NCBI GenBank assembly: GCA_020024595.1
Contig: JAHHTO010000028.1
Location: 1-20,249 of the forward strand
Origin: Schaedlerella sp.
Lineage (GTDB): Bacteria > Bacillota > Clostridia > Lachnospirales > Lachnospiraceae
Length of the DNA: 20,249 bases
Reading direction: 5' to 3'
The notes under the pieces are model-generated. The model had not been told where the DNA came from. It did not search any database and saw only the letters and a program-made list of their open reading frames with translations. Of the stretch, positions 5,902 through 14,355 are shown one piece after another; positions within the stretch are counted from its first letter, which is position 1, and every line of letters begins with the position of its first letter. Made by a program: the position numbers and the translations under genes.

Positions 5902-8535
5902 TTATTTTGCATTCTTTTCAGCGATAGCAGCCTGTGCTGCTGCCAATCTTGCAATCGGCACACGGAATGGTGAGCAAGATACATAATCCAGACCAAGTTT
6001 GTTGCAGAATTCAACAGAACTTGGGTCTCCACCATGTTCTCCACAAATTCCTACATGCAGGCTCGGGTTAACCGGCTTTCCTAATGTAATAGCCATATCC
6101 ATCAACTTGCCAACACCTGTCTGATCCAGTTTTGCAAATGGATCGTTCTCAAAAATCTTAGCATCATAGTAAGCATCCAAGAACTTGCCAGCATCATCAC
6201 GGGAGAAGCCAAATGTCATCTGTGTCAAGTCATTTGTACCGAAGCAGAAGAAGTCAGCTTCTTTTGCGATTTCATCAGCTGTAAGTGCAGCTCTCGGAAT
6301 CTCAATCATTGTACCTACTTCGTATTTCAGATTGCTTCCTGCAGCAGCAATTTCTGCATCTGCAGTCTCAACTACGAACTTCTTCACATATTTCAGCTCT
6401 TTGATATCTCCAACAAGCGGAATCATGATCTCTGGTTTTACTGTCCAATCTGGATGTGCTTTCTGTACATTAATAGCCGCACGGATAACAGCCTTTGTCT
6501 GCATCTTAGCGATTTCCGGATAAGTAACTGCCAGACGGCATCCACGGTGTCCCATCATTGGGTTGAACTCGTGCAAGCTGTCGATAATTGTCTTGATCTG
6601 CTCAACTGTTTTACCCTGAGCCTCAGCCAATTTCTTAATATCCTCTTCTTCTGTTGGAACAAACTCGTGAAGCGGTGGGTCAAGGAAACGAATAGTAACT
6701 GGATTTCCTTCCAGAGCTTCATAAAGAGCCTCAAAGTCTCCCTGCTGTTCCGGAAGAATCTTCTCAAGTGCAGCTTCTCTTTCTTCTACTGTCTCAGAAC
6801 AAATCATCTCACGGAATGCATCAATTCTGTCGCCCTCGAAGAACATATGCTCTGTACGGCAAAGTCCGATACCTTCTGCTCCCAGCTCGCGTGCTTTCTT
6901 AGCATCTGCTGGTGTGTCTGCATTTGTACGAACCTTCATTGTTCTGTATTTATCAGCCCATCCCATGATTCTTCCGAACTCACCAGCGATTGTAGCATCT
7001 ACTGTTGGGATGATTCCATCATAAATAGCTCCTGTAGAACCATCAAGAGAAATGCTGTCTCCCTCATGGAATTCTTTTCCTGCTAATGTAAATCTCTTGT
7101 TTGCCTCATCCATTGCGATATCACCACAACCAGATACACAGCATGTTCCCATTCCACGAGCAACTACAGCAGCATGAGATGTCATACCTCCACGAACTGT
7201 CAGGATACCCTGAGCACTCTTCATACCTGTGATATCTTCCGGTGATGTCTCCAGACGAACAAGAATAACCTTCTCACCTCTTGCAGCCCATTCAACAGCG
7301 TCATCAGCTGTAAATACAACCTTACCGCATGCAGCTCCAGGAGATGCTCCAAGTGCTTTTGCCATCGGTGTTGCAGCTTTCAGTGCAGCAGCGTCAAACT
7401 GTGGATGAAGCAGAGTATCCAAGTTACGTGGATCGATCATAGCAACTGCCTCTTCTTCTGTTCTCATTCCCTCGTCAACAAGGTCGCATGCAATCTTCAG
7501 AGCTGCCTGAGCTGTTCTCTTACCATTACGTGTCTGCAACATATATAATTTACCGTGCTCTACAGTAAACTCCATATCCTGCATATCTCTATAGTGTGTC
7601 TCCAGAGTCTGGCAAACTTCTTTAAACTGTGCAAATGCTTCTGGGAACTTCTCTTCCATCTCAGAAATATGCATCGGTGTACGAACTCCGGCAACAACGT
7701 CCTCACCCTGTGCATTGGTCAGGAACTCACCAAACAAGCCATTCTCTCCTGTAGCAGGGTCACGTGTAAATGCAACACCTGTACCACAGTCATCACCCAT
7801 GTTACCGAATGCCATCATCTGTACGTTAACAGCTGTTCCCCAAGAATACGGGATATCGTTGTCACGACGGTATACGTTCGCACGCGGGTTGTCCCATGAA
7901 CGGAATACAGCCTTTACTGCTCCCATCAACTGCTCTTTTGCATCTGCCGGGAAGTCATCTCCGATTTTTTCTTTATATTCAGCCTTGAACTGTCCTGCCA
8001 GAGTTTTCAAATCTTCTGCTGTCAGTTCAACGTCCTGAGTTACACCCTTTTCTTCTTTCATCTTGTCGATAAGTTCTTCAAAATACTTCTTACCAACTTC
8101 CATAACTACGTCAGAATACATCTGGATGAATCTTCTATAGCAATCCCAAGCCCAACGAGCATTTCCTGATGCTTCTGCCAGAGTCTCAACTACCTCTTCA
8201 TTCAGACCCAGGTTCAGAATTGTATCCATCATACCAGGCATAGAAGCTCTTGCACCGGAACGAACGGAAACGAGAAGCGGATTCTCTTTATCTCCGAATT
8301 TCTTTCCTGTAATCTCTTCCAATTTTACGATAGCGTCCATAATCTGACCCATAATTTCGTCATTAATCTTTCTGCCATCCTCATAGTACTGTGTACAAGC
8401 CTCTGTTGTTACAGTAAATCCCTGCGGTACCGGGAGTCCAAGGCTTGTCATCTCTGCAAGGTTTGCACCTTTTCCACCAAGAAGGTTTCTCATGGTTGCA
8501 TTACCTTCGGTAAACATATAAACCCATTTTGCCAT
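5902..8535 (-). CDS. ppdK: Pyruvate, phosphate dikinase
   Basis: This enzyme interconverts ATP + pyruvate + Pi with AMP + PEP + PPi, working in PPi-linked glycolysis or in gluconeogenesis in anaerobes. At 877 aa it matches the Clostridium symbiosum enzyme (874). The N-terminal ATP-grasp region (about 1-340) starts GGKGANLAEM. The swivelling phosphohistidine domain carries GGMTSHAAVVARG with H454 as phosphocarrier and T452 as the residue that regulatory kinases modify in other PPDKs. The C-terminal PEP/pyruvate TIM barrel (about 530-877) has FGTNDLTQMTFG and CGEHGGDP with catalytic C831. The start is supported by TAGGAGGT 10 bases upstream. It has its own promoter (8592-8620) and terminator, so it is probably monocistronic. 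No ppsR-type regulator gene is adjacent. Confidence 0.98.
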   Translation of the reverse strand: MAKWVYMFTEGNATMRNLLGGKGANLAEMTSLGLPVPQGFTVTTEACTQYYEDGRKINDEIMGQIMDAIVKLEEITGKKFGDKENPLLVSVRSGARASMPGMMDTILNLGLNEEVVETLAEASGNARWAWDCYRRFIQMYSDVVMEVGKKYFEELIDKMKEEKGVTQDVELTAEDLKTLAGQFKAEYKEKIGDDFPADAKEQLMGAVKAVFRSWDNPRANVYRRDNDIPYSWGTAVNVQMMAFGNMGDDCGTGVAFTRDPATGENGLFGEFLTNAQGEDVVAGVRTPMHISEMEEKFPEAFAQFKEVCQTLETHYRDMQDMEFTVEHGKLYMLQTRNGKRTAQAALKIACDLVDEGMRTEEEAVAMIDPRNLDTLLHPQFDAAALKAATPMAKALGASPGAACGKVVFTADDAVEWAARGEKVILVRLETSPEDITGMKSAQGILTVRGGMTSHAAVVARGMGTCCVSGCGDIAMDEANKRFTLAGKEFHEGDSISLDGSTGAIYDGIIPTVDATIAGEFGRIMGWADKYRTMKVRTNADTPADAKKARELGAEGIGLCRTEHMFFEGDRIDAFREMICSETVEEREAALEKILPEQQGDFEALYEALEGNPVTIRFLDPPLHEFVPTEEEDIKKLAEAQGKTVEQIKTIIDSLHEFNPMMGHRGCRLAVTYPEIAKMQTKAVIRAAINVQKAHPDWTVKPEIMIPLVGDIKELKYVKKFVVETADAEIAAAGSNLKYEVGTMIEIPRAALTADEIAKEADFFCFGTNDLTQMTFGFSRDDAGKFLDAYYDAKIFENDPFAKLDQTGVGKLMDMAITLGKPVNPSLHVGICGEHGGDPSSVEFCNKLGLDYVSCSPFRVPIARLAAAQAAIAEKNAK

Positions 8536-8591
8536 GTCTTAATGACCTCCTAATTGATTTTTACAACTAAACTTGGCTAAGTCGCATATCT

Positions 8592-8620
8592 ATTCTAAAG
8601 GTTTTGTCGTATCTCGTCAA
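8592..8620 (-). promoter_or_regulatory. Promoter of ppdK
   Basis: On the minus strand TTGACG (8620-8615), a 17-bp spacer and TAGAAT (8597-8592) make a near-consensus housekeeping promoter. It predicts a leader of about 50 bases before the ppdK ATG. No terminator separates it from the aminopeptidase gene upstream, so read-through may add transcripts. Confidence 0.75.
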
Positions 8621-8676
8621 GGTTTTTACTTGTAAATTTACCCAATCTAGACATTTATTTTTATCATTTTCAACAA

Positions 8677-10107
8677 TCATTTTCCGTACTTCTGATAGAA
8701 TGCCCGATATCCCTTCTTCATCTCATACAAATCAGCCTTACTGATCACCTCCCACGGTGCATGCATACTTAATACTGCAATTCCGCAATCAATGACGTTC
8801 ATCCCATATTCTGCCAGAATATAGGCGATTGTTCCTCCGCCTCCCCTGTCCACAGCTCCCAGTTCTGCTGTCTGATAAAGCACATGGTTTTCTTCCATCA
8901 CACGCCGCAGTTCTGCCATATATTCTGCATTTGCATCATTACCGCCAGACTTCCCGCCGCTTCCACTGTATTTGCAAAATACCACCCCTTCTGAAAGATA
9001 GGCCGCATTCTTTTTTTCAAAATATTTCTCATATAAAGGATCATAAGCCGCACTGACATCTGCTGACAGCATATCTGATTTCTGTAATATACGACGCAAC
9101 ATAAGATCCTGTTTTTGATACAATGAAAAATTCTGACTTTGTTTCTCTAAGCACTCTATACATGCTTCTCTTTTTTCTTCAATTCTGTATACAATCTCTG
9201 CCAGTACATTTTCAAAAAAACGAGAGGTCATTCCGGTCGCTCCCCTACTTCCGATTTCTTCCTTATCTGCCAGAATGCAGCAACAAGTTCTCAAAGCTGT
9301 TACATCCTCCATTTCCAGAAGTGCTTCCAGTGCTGTATATGCGCAGCTTCTGTCATCTTGACCATATCCTAATATCATACTGCTGTCCAACCCACAGTCA
9401 CGTGCCTTGCCTGCCGGAACTACTTCCAATTCTGCCGAAACAAAATCTTCTTCTCGAATCTGATACCGCTTATACAATATTTGTAAAATATAGTCTTTCA
9501 CGGTTCCTGTGATCTCCCCACGATTTCCAATCAGCAGATCCATCTTCTCTGCATCGATAAATTCTTTGACTTTCTCTTCCAGTTTTTCTTTTCCCAGATG
9601 TGGGAGCAGGTCAGTAATCACAAATACCGGATCTTCCTCTGCCTCTCCGATTCGGACCGTGATCTTGGTGCCATTTTTCTTAACGATCACTCCATGAAGC
9701 GATAAAGGCAAGGAGAGCCATTGATAAGTTTTCACGCCCCCATAATAATGGGTATCCAAGTAAACCTGTGAAGAATCTTCATAAAAAGGAACCTGTTTGA
9801 TATCCAGTCTTGGAGAATCCACATGCGCCCCTATGATGTTCATTCCTTCCTCTAAGCTTTGTTCTCCTATATGAAAAAAGATCACTGTCTTATTCATGTG
9901 TACTTCATAAATTTTATCTCCCGGTTTCACTGTTTGATACTCAGATAAATTTCGATACCCTTTTTGCTCTGCAATTCGGACTGCTTCTTCAACACATTCC
10001 CGTTCTGTTTTTCCTACATTCAAAAAGCGGCGATAACCGGAACACAATTCCTCGATCGCCGCATAATCCTTCTCTTGATATAATGTCCATGCCTGTTTTC
10101 TATCCAT
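8677..10107 (-). CDS. M18 family aminopeptidase (first of a tandem pair)
   Basis: This is a cytosolic di-zinc aminopeptidase of peptidase family M18, which removes N-terminal residues (acidic ones in several characterised members) from peptides. It is 476 aa. Metal and catalytic motifs are complete: GAHVDSPRLD with H95, GYGQDDR with D251 or D252, KEEIGSRGATG with E283/E284, DVSAAYDP at about 350-357, and SMHAPWE with H449. The SD is AAGGAGC, about 11 bases before the ATG. It lies 87 bp downstream of a second M18 gene on the same strand, with no terminator or clear promoter between them, so the two are probably co-transcribed. Compared with its neighbour it has about 18 extra residues, mostly at 305-335 (a Lys/Glu/Gln-rich segment). 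The two are clear paralogues; their different substrates, if any, cannot be read here. Confidence 0.94.
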   Translation of the reverse strand: MDRKQAWTLYQEKDYAAIEELCSGYRRFLNVGKTERECVEEAVRIAEQKGYRNLSEYQTVKPGDKIYEVHMNKTVIFFHIGEQSLEEGMNIIGAHVDSPRLDIKQVPFYEDSSQVYLDTHYYGGVKTYQWLSLPLSLHGVIVKKNGTKITVRIGEAEEDPVFVITDLLPHLGKEKLEEKVKEFIDAEKMDLLIGNRGEITGTVKDYILQILYKRYQIREEDFVSAELEVVPAGKARDCGLDSSMILGYGQDDRSCAYTALEALLEMEDVTALRTCCCILADKEEIGSRGATGMTSRFFENVLAEIVYRIEEKREACIECLEKQSQNFSLYQKQDLMLRRILQKSDMLSADVSAAYDPLYEKYFEKKNAAYLSEGVVFCKYSGSGGKSGGNDANAEYMAELRRVMEENHVLYQTAELGAVDRGGGGTIAYILAEYGMNVIDCGIAVLSMHAPWEVISKADLYEMKKGYRAFYQKYGK

Positions 10108-10194
10108 AATAAATAAGCTCCTTTTTATTTCAAATAGTCACTCTTATTATGTATAAAATACTTTTACAATATACCATGATTGTTTTATAGTTCT

Positions 10195-11571
10195 TTACTT
10201 CATATCCCTCAAAAATGCACAATATCCTCGATATGCCTCATACACATCTGCTTTACTGGAAATTTCCCACGGTGCATGCATACAGAGCACTGCCACTCCA
10301 CCATCAATCACTTCCATTCCATACTGCGCCAAAATGTAAGCAATCGTTCCACCTCCGCCGGCATCTACCTTGCCGAGTTCTGCCATCTGGAACGATACTG
10401 TGTTTTCATCAAACACTTTCCTCAGCTTTGCAATATACTCTGCATTGGCATCATTGGATCCACTCTTCCCTCTGGAACCGGTGTGCTTGCAGAAAACTGG
10501 TCCCTTTCCAAAGAAACTTGTTGATTTCTTATCATACACTTCTGTGTACATTGGATCATATGCTGCACTGACATCTGAAGAAATCATGGTAGAGTGTGCC
10601 AGTACCTTGCGTAACTTCAATTCTGAAAATCCACCCAATTTCTCATACAAATCAGCCACTGCGTTTTCAAAAAATTTGGAATTCATTCCGGTTGCACCAA
10701 CACTTCCAATTTCTTCTTTATCCACCAAGATACAACAGGAAGTTCTTTCCACCCGTTCTACATCCAGCATTGCTGCGAGAGACGTATAGGCACAGATTCT
10801 GTCATCCTGCCCATAAGCCATCACCATACTTCTGTCCAGACCACAATCACGCGCTTTTCCTGCCGGAACTACTTCCAACTCTGCAGACATCAAATCATCT
10901 TTCTCGATATGGTAGGTATCTTCCAGGAGTTTCAATATCTTTGCCGCAACCGCTTCTTTTTCCTCTCCCTGAAGTGGTCTACTTCCAATCAGAATATCCA
11001 GATTTTCCCCCTCTATAACTGTGGCTGCATTCTTCTCTAGCTGCTTAGAAGAGAGATGAATCAACAAGTCTGTCACAGCAAAAATCGGATCATTTTCCTG
11101 CTCCCCAATGGAGATCACTTCTTTGGTACCGTCTTTTCGTACCACGACCCCATGAATACTGAGAGGAATTGTAACCCACTGATACTTCTTGATCCCACCA
11201 TAGTAGTGAGTATCAAAATATGCAAATCCACTCTCCTCATAAAGAGGATTTTGCTTTAAATCCAAACGTGGAGAGTCAATGTGTGCACCCAGGATATTCA
11301 TCCCTTTCTCTAACGGTTCATTTCCCACATTGAACAGTGCAATTGATTTTTCCATCCATGCTGCATAGACCTTATCTCCTGCTTTCAATGAATCCATACT
11401 GTACAGGTTCTGATATCCAGCTTCTTCTACCTGCCGGATAATCTCTGTCACACATTCCCGTTCTGTTTTTCCCGCATCCAGGAATGCTTTATATTTTTCA
11501 TTAAATATTTCCAGTTCTTTTAACTGCGTATCATTATAAATCTCCCACAGATTCTTTTCGATCTTTTCCAT
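10195..11571 (-). CDS. M18 family aminopeptidase (second of a tandem pair)
   Basis: This 458-aa M18 metallo-aminopeptidase is the paralogue of the next gene downstream. It keeps GAHIDSPRLD (H97), GYGQDDR-type AYGQDDR, KEEIGSVGATGM, DVSAAYDPMY, the GKSGSNDANAEY segment, GGGGTIAYILAQYGMEV and CMHAPWE, so both active sites appear functional. The start is well supported by AGGAGGT 8 bases upstream. A strong promoter (11623-11651) precedes it and a glyS terminator isolates it from upstream transcription, making it the first gene of an aminopeptidase operon. The product is a soluble enzyme of peptide turnover: there is no signal peptide or membrane segment. A tandem M18 pair most simply reflects an old duplication, since the two differ throughout their length. 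Confidence 0.94.
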   Translation of the reverse strand: MEKIEKNLWEIYNDTQLKELEIFNEKYKAFLDAGKTERECVTEIIRQVEEAGYQNLYSMDSLKAGDKVYAAWMEKSIALFNVGNEPLEKGMNILGAHIDSPRLDLKQNPLYEESGFAYFDTHYYGGIKKYQWVTIPLSIHGVVVRKDGTKEVISIGEQENDPIFAVTDLLIHLSSKQLEKNAATVIEGENLDILIGSRPLQGEEKEAVAAKILKLLEDTYHIEKDDLMSAELEVVPAGKARDCGLDRSMVMAYGQDDRICAYTSLAAMLDVERVERTSCCILVDKEEIGSVGATGMNSKFFENAVADLYEKLGGFSELKLRKVLAHSTMISSDVSAAYDPMYTEVYDKKSTSFFGKGPVFCKHTGSRGKSGSNDANAEYIAKLRKVFDENTVSFQMAELGKVDAGGGGTIAYILAQYGMEVIDGGVAVLCMHAPWEISSKADVYEAYRGYCAFLRDMK

Positions 11572-11622
11572 ACAAGTAACCTCCTAAGTTTCTTATTTCA
11601 AACAAAAAATTATGCAGTTCTC

Positions 11623-11651
11623 ATTATACTCTCTTTTCTCTCATTGTACAA
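11623..11651 (-). promoter_or_regulatory. Promoter of the aminopeptidase pair
   Basis: On the minus strand TTGTAC (11651-11646), a 17-bp spacer and TATAAT (11628-11623) form a strong sigma-A promoter. It lies about 50 bases before the ATG of the upstream M18 gene and downstream of the glyS terminator. Confidence 0.75.
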
Positions 11652-11701
11652 ATCAGATTCTTTAAAAGTTGGTATATAAATGCAAATAGAGAACAAAGTT
11701 A

Positions 11702-11761
11702 CAAAAAGAGGAGTCGGAAAAGATCAGGCAAAGTTTTCCCTGCTTCTACTTTTCCAACTCC
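11702..11761 (-). terminator. Rho-independent terminator of glyS
   Basis: The minus-strand RNA pairs 11761-11749 with 11722-11710 in a 13-bp stem that includes one U-G pair, with a smaller CAGG/CCTG hairpin in the loop, and is followed by UCUUUUUGU. It lies about 43 bases after the glyS stop. The plus strand has a mismatch at the wobble position and no U tract. Confidence 0.8.
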
Positions 11762-11803
11762 AGATTTTAATCCACATTACATTCCTATATAATCAGCAGA
11801 ATA

Positions 11804-13204
11804 TTAGAATCTCATTTTCTCCTCGAAGTAGACCTTCAAATCTTCGATCTTAACTCTTTCCTGCTGCATGGTATCTCTGTCACGAACTGTAACTGCACCA
11901 TCTTCCTCAGACTCAAAGTCATACGTTACACAGAAAGGAGTTCCAATCTCATCTTGACGGCGATATCGCTTTCCGATATTTCCTCTGTCATCGAATTCGC
12001 AGTTGTAATATTTGCTCAATTCTGCATAAATCTTCTCTGCACCTTCATTCAACTTCTTGGACAGAGGAAGTACACCAACTTTGACCGGTGCAAGCGCCGG
12101 ATGGAAATGAAGCACTGTACGCATATCTGGCTTCTCTTCCGTTCCGATATTCTCTTCATCATATGCACTGCAAAGAAATGCCAGTACCATACGGTCAGCA
12201 CCAAGTGACGGCTCAATAACATACGGAATGTATTTTTCCTTCTTCTCATCATCAAAATACGTCAAATCCTGTTTCGATACTTCCATATGCTGTGACAAAT
12301 CATAGTTTGTTCTGTCCGCAATTCCCCACAGTTCCCCCCATCCAAATGGGAAGAGGAACTCTACATCTGTTGTTGCTTTACTATAAAAAGAAAGTTCTTC
12401 CTGATCATGATCACGATATCTGATTTCGTCCTTTTTCATGCCAAGGTCATACAACCAGTCGAGGCAGAACTGCTTCCAGTATGCAAACCATTCCAAGTCC
12501 GTATCTGGTTCGCAGAAGAATTCCAATTCCATCTGTTCGAATTCTCTTGTACGGAACGTAAAGTTACCCGGTGTAATCTCATTACGAAAAGATTTACCGA
12601 TCTGCGCAATACCGAACGGGATTTTCTTTCTGGATGTCCTCTGCACATTCTTAAAGTTTACAAAGATTCCCTGTGCAGTCTCTGGTCTTAAATATACAGT
12701 ATTCTTTGCATCCTCCGTAACCCCTTGGAATGTCTTAAACATCAAGTTGAATTGACGAATATCTGTAAAGTCATGTTTACCGCAAGTCGGACATGGGATC
12801 TGATGCTCTTTGATAAACTCTGTCATCTGCTCCTGTGACCACGCATCTACACTACCTTCTATTGCAATTCCTTTTTCTACACAAAAGTCTTCAATCAGCT
12901 TATCTGCACGGAAACGCTCATGGCATGCCTTACAATCCATCAGTGGATCAGAAAAACCGCCCAGATGACCGGAAGCCACCCATGTTTGTGGATTCATCAG
13001 AATCGCACAATCCACACCTACATTATAAGGAGACTCTTGCACGAATTTTTGCCACCATGCTTTTTTTACATTATTTTTTAATTCTACTCCCAGATTGCCG
13101 TAATCCCATGTATTTGCAAGACCACCATAAATCTCAGATCCCGGGTATACAAATCCTCTGGATTTTGCAAGCGCCACAATCTTTTCCATTGTCTTTTCAG
13201 CCAT
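11804..13204 (-). CDS. glyS: Glycyl-tRNA synthetase, single-chain alpha2 type
   Basis: This class II synthetase charges tRNA-Gly in the cytosol. At 466 aa it is the homodimeric (eukaryote/archaea-like) type rather than the alpha2beta2 type of E. coli. The catalytic domain holds the zinc cysteines C91, C94, C138 and C141, motif 2 (FRNEITPGNFTFRTREFEQ, about 207-225) and motif 3 (PSLGADRMVLAFL, about 332-344). The anticodon-binding domain follows from about 372 to the end. GAGG about 10 bases upstream supports the ATG. It has its own promoter (13307-13335) and terminator. The leader of roughly 100 bases contains no recognisable T-box anti-terminator sequence, unlike many Firmicute synthetase genes. 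The order era-yqzL-recO-gly is the same as in Bacillus, where glyQ and glyS occupy this slot. Confidence 0.97.
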   Translation of the reverse strand: MAEKTMEKIVALAKSRGFVYPGSEIYGGLANTWDYGNLGVELKNNVKKAWWQKFVQESPYNVGVDCAILMNPQTWVASGHLGGFSDPLMDCKACHERFRADKLIEDFCVEKGIAIEGSVDAWSQEQMTEFIKEHQIPCPTCGKHDFTDIRQFNLMFKTFQGVTEDAKNTVYLRPETAQGIFVNFKNVQRTSRKKIPFGIAQIGKSFRNEITPGNFTFRTREFEQMELEFFCEPDTDLEWFAYWKQFCLDWLYDLGMKKDEIRYRDHDQEELSFYSKATTDVEFLFPFGWGELWGIADRTNYDLSQHMEVSKQDLTYFDDEKKEKYIPYVIEPSLGADRMVLAFLCSAYDEENIGTEEKPDMRTVLHFHPALAPVKVGVLPLSKKLNEGAEKIYAELSKYYNCEFDDRGNIGKRYRRQDEIGTPFCVTYDFESEEDGAVTVRDRDTMQQERVKIEDLKVYFEEKMRF

Positions 13205-13306
13205 AATTCTCGTTCCTCACATTCTTTTCTATACACATTTTCTCCTATTCAGCCTGAAATCACGCAAAATATCGACGCATTTTAACTGAACACTCAATTG
13301 CTACTT

Positions 13307-13335
13307 ATTATAGCGATTTCGAATCGTTTTGTAAA
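13307..13335 (-). promoter_or_regulatory. Promoter of glyS
   Basis: On the minus strand TTTACA (13335-13330), a 17-bp spacer and TATAAT (13312-13307) make a good promoter about 100 bases before glyS and just past the recO stop. The spacer contains the palindrome CGATT-CGA-AATCG, which could be an operator or chance. There is no terminator between recO and this promoter. Confidence 0.7.
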
Positions 13336-13351
13336 GTAATCATTATAGAGT

Positions 13352-14116
13352 TTATAACAGCGTATTTAGAATTTCCAGAGATTTAAAATTTTTTTCAATA
13401 TAAACATCCGCATACCTCTGCATGATCCATCCCAATTCATCCATCACCTTTTCATTCACAACAAAGGTATACAATTTCTCAATTTTACTGCTTTCAATAT
13501 ATTGCATAGTATATATCGTGGACGGATTTAAGCAGATACCGTCAATCACGTCTCCCATACATTCTCCACAGATTAATCCACCTTTCTTTACACTGAATAC
13601 CACCGATCGATCTGTACATCCACAGACAATACATTGGAACACCTGTGGTCCCTCTCCGTTGATACAAAGTGCTCGAAGTTCAAATATGTACCGAATCAGC
13701 TGATCAGGAAGATTCGGATTGCAGAGAGCTCGAAGTGTCTGATACAGAAGTTTTAACATTTCTCTCTCATCATTCGCTTCTTTTGCATAATAGTTTACAA
13801 ATTCCAAAAAATAAAAGCCATAATACGCTCCAATCATATCTTCTCTAAGTTCCGAAAAATAATTCGAAATCTTTGCAGACTGAATGGTATAAGAACTCCG
13901 TCCGGCATAAACTGTAAATTCACCAAAAGAAAAGGGGTTCACAGCTCCCACAAGGGGGCTGTTTGGTTTACGTGCCCCCCTTGCAAATGCTGAGATTTTC
14001 CCCTGTTCTTTGGTCAGTATGACCACCCTTCTATCATATTCTCCAACTGGTGTTGTCGAAAGCACCATCCCTGTCAATACGATTTGATTCAACGCTGTTA
14101 CTCCTGTTTCCTTCAT
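13352..14116 (-). CDS. recO: DNA repair protein RecO
   Basis: RecO anneals DNA and helps load RecA in RecFOR recombinational repair. The N-terminal OB-fold (GMVLSTTPVGEYDRRVVILTKEQGKISAFARGARKP) is followed by a helical domain and a zinc-type CxxC...CxxC (C162, C165, C183, C186 of the chosen product). I start at ATG 14116 (254 aa, GGAG 9 bases upstream). The in-frame ATG at 14152 has AGGAGG directly touching it, which is too close for initiation, and the extra 12 residues do not look like family sequence. It is the last gene of the M16C-era-yqzL-recO unit, and its 5' end overlaps the frame of the yqzL-like gene. Confidence 0.93.
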   Translation of the reverse strand: MKETGVTALNQIVLTGMVLSTTPVGEYDRRVVILTKEQGKISAFARGARKPNSPLVGAVNPFSFGEFTVYAGRSSYTIQSAKISNYFSELREDMIGAYYGFYFLEFVNYYAKEANDEREMLKLLYQTLRALCNPNLPDQLIRYIFELRALCINGEGPQVFQCIVCGCTDRSVVFSVKKGGLICGECMGDVIDGICLNPSTIYTMQYIESSKIEKLYTFVVNEKVMDELGWIMQRYADVYIEKNFKSLEILNTLL

Positions 14117-14279
14117 TCCGGATTGCTCCGAGAACACATCCTCTGATCTCATCCTCCTGCATGTTCACTGAATAAGCTCGTTCGCTGATATCCATATGAC
14201 CATACTTTTCCATCTTATACCCAAGATAATCAGTCACGGATCCGGTCTCCGTGAAGTGCTTCCAGTATAGTTCTTCCAT
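14034..14279 (-). CDS. Small YqzL-like protein overlapping recO
   Basis: This small gene sits between era and recO, the position of yqzL in Bacillus. Its N-terminus (MEELYWKHFTETGSVTDYLG) resembles YqzL, which has the pattern W-x2-F-x2-TG-x2-x2-YL. A good SD (GAGGTG) is 6 bases before the ATG. The frame stays open for 81 codons, whereas Bacillus YqzL is 47 aa. The last 28 codons or so lie inside recO in another frame and look like out-of-frame recO sequence rather than a conserved domain. Either the protein has gained a tail by loss of its stop, or a frameshift separates this frame from the ancestral end. Function is unknown even in Bacillus. Confidence 0.68.
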   Translation of the reverse strand: MEELYWKHFTETGSVTDYLGYKMEKYGHMDISERAYSVNMQEDEIRGCVLGAIRNEGNRSNSVESNRIDRDGAFDNTSWRI

Positions 14280-14355
14280 CGTTCACCTCTTCATATGTGT
14301 TGATGTTATTATTTTTTCCGATTACGCGGTAACTATACTGTCAAAAAATTACACT

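Noticed and set aside
6454..7086. A 210-codon plus-strand open frame inside ppdK (and similar long plus-strand frames across the aminopeptidase and peptidase genes)
   Set aside because: They are antisense shadows of strongly conserved genes, with no SD and no protein-like composition.
13205..13310. T-box riboswitch before glyS
   Set aside because: No T-box core sequence or antiterminator/terminator pair can be seen, and the leader is short at about 100 bases.
14280..14355. A TTGACA box in the era-yqzL gap as a promoter for yqzL-recO
   Set aside because: No -10-like hexamer occurs at 16-18 bp, so an internal promoter is not supported.
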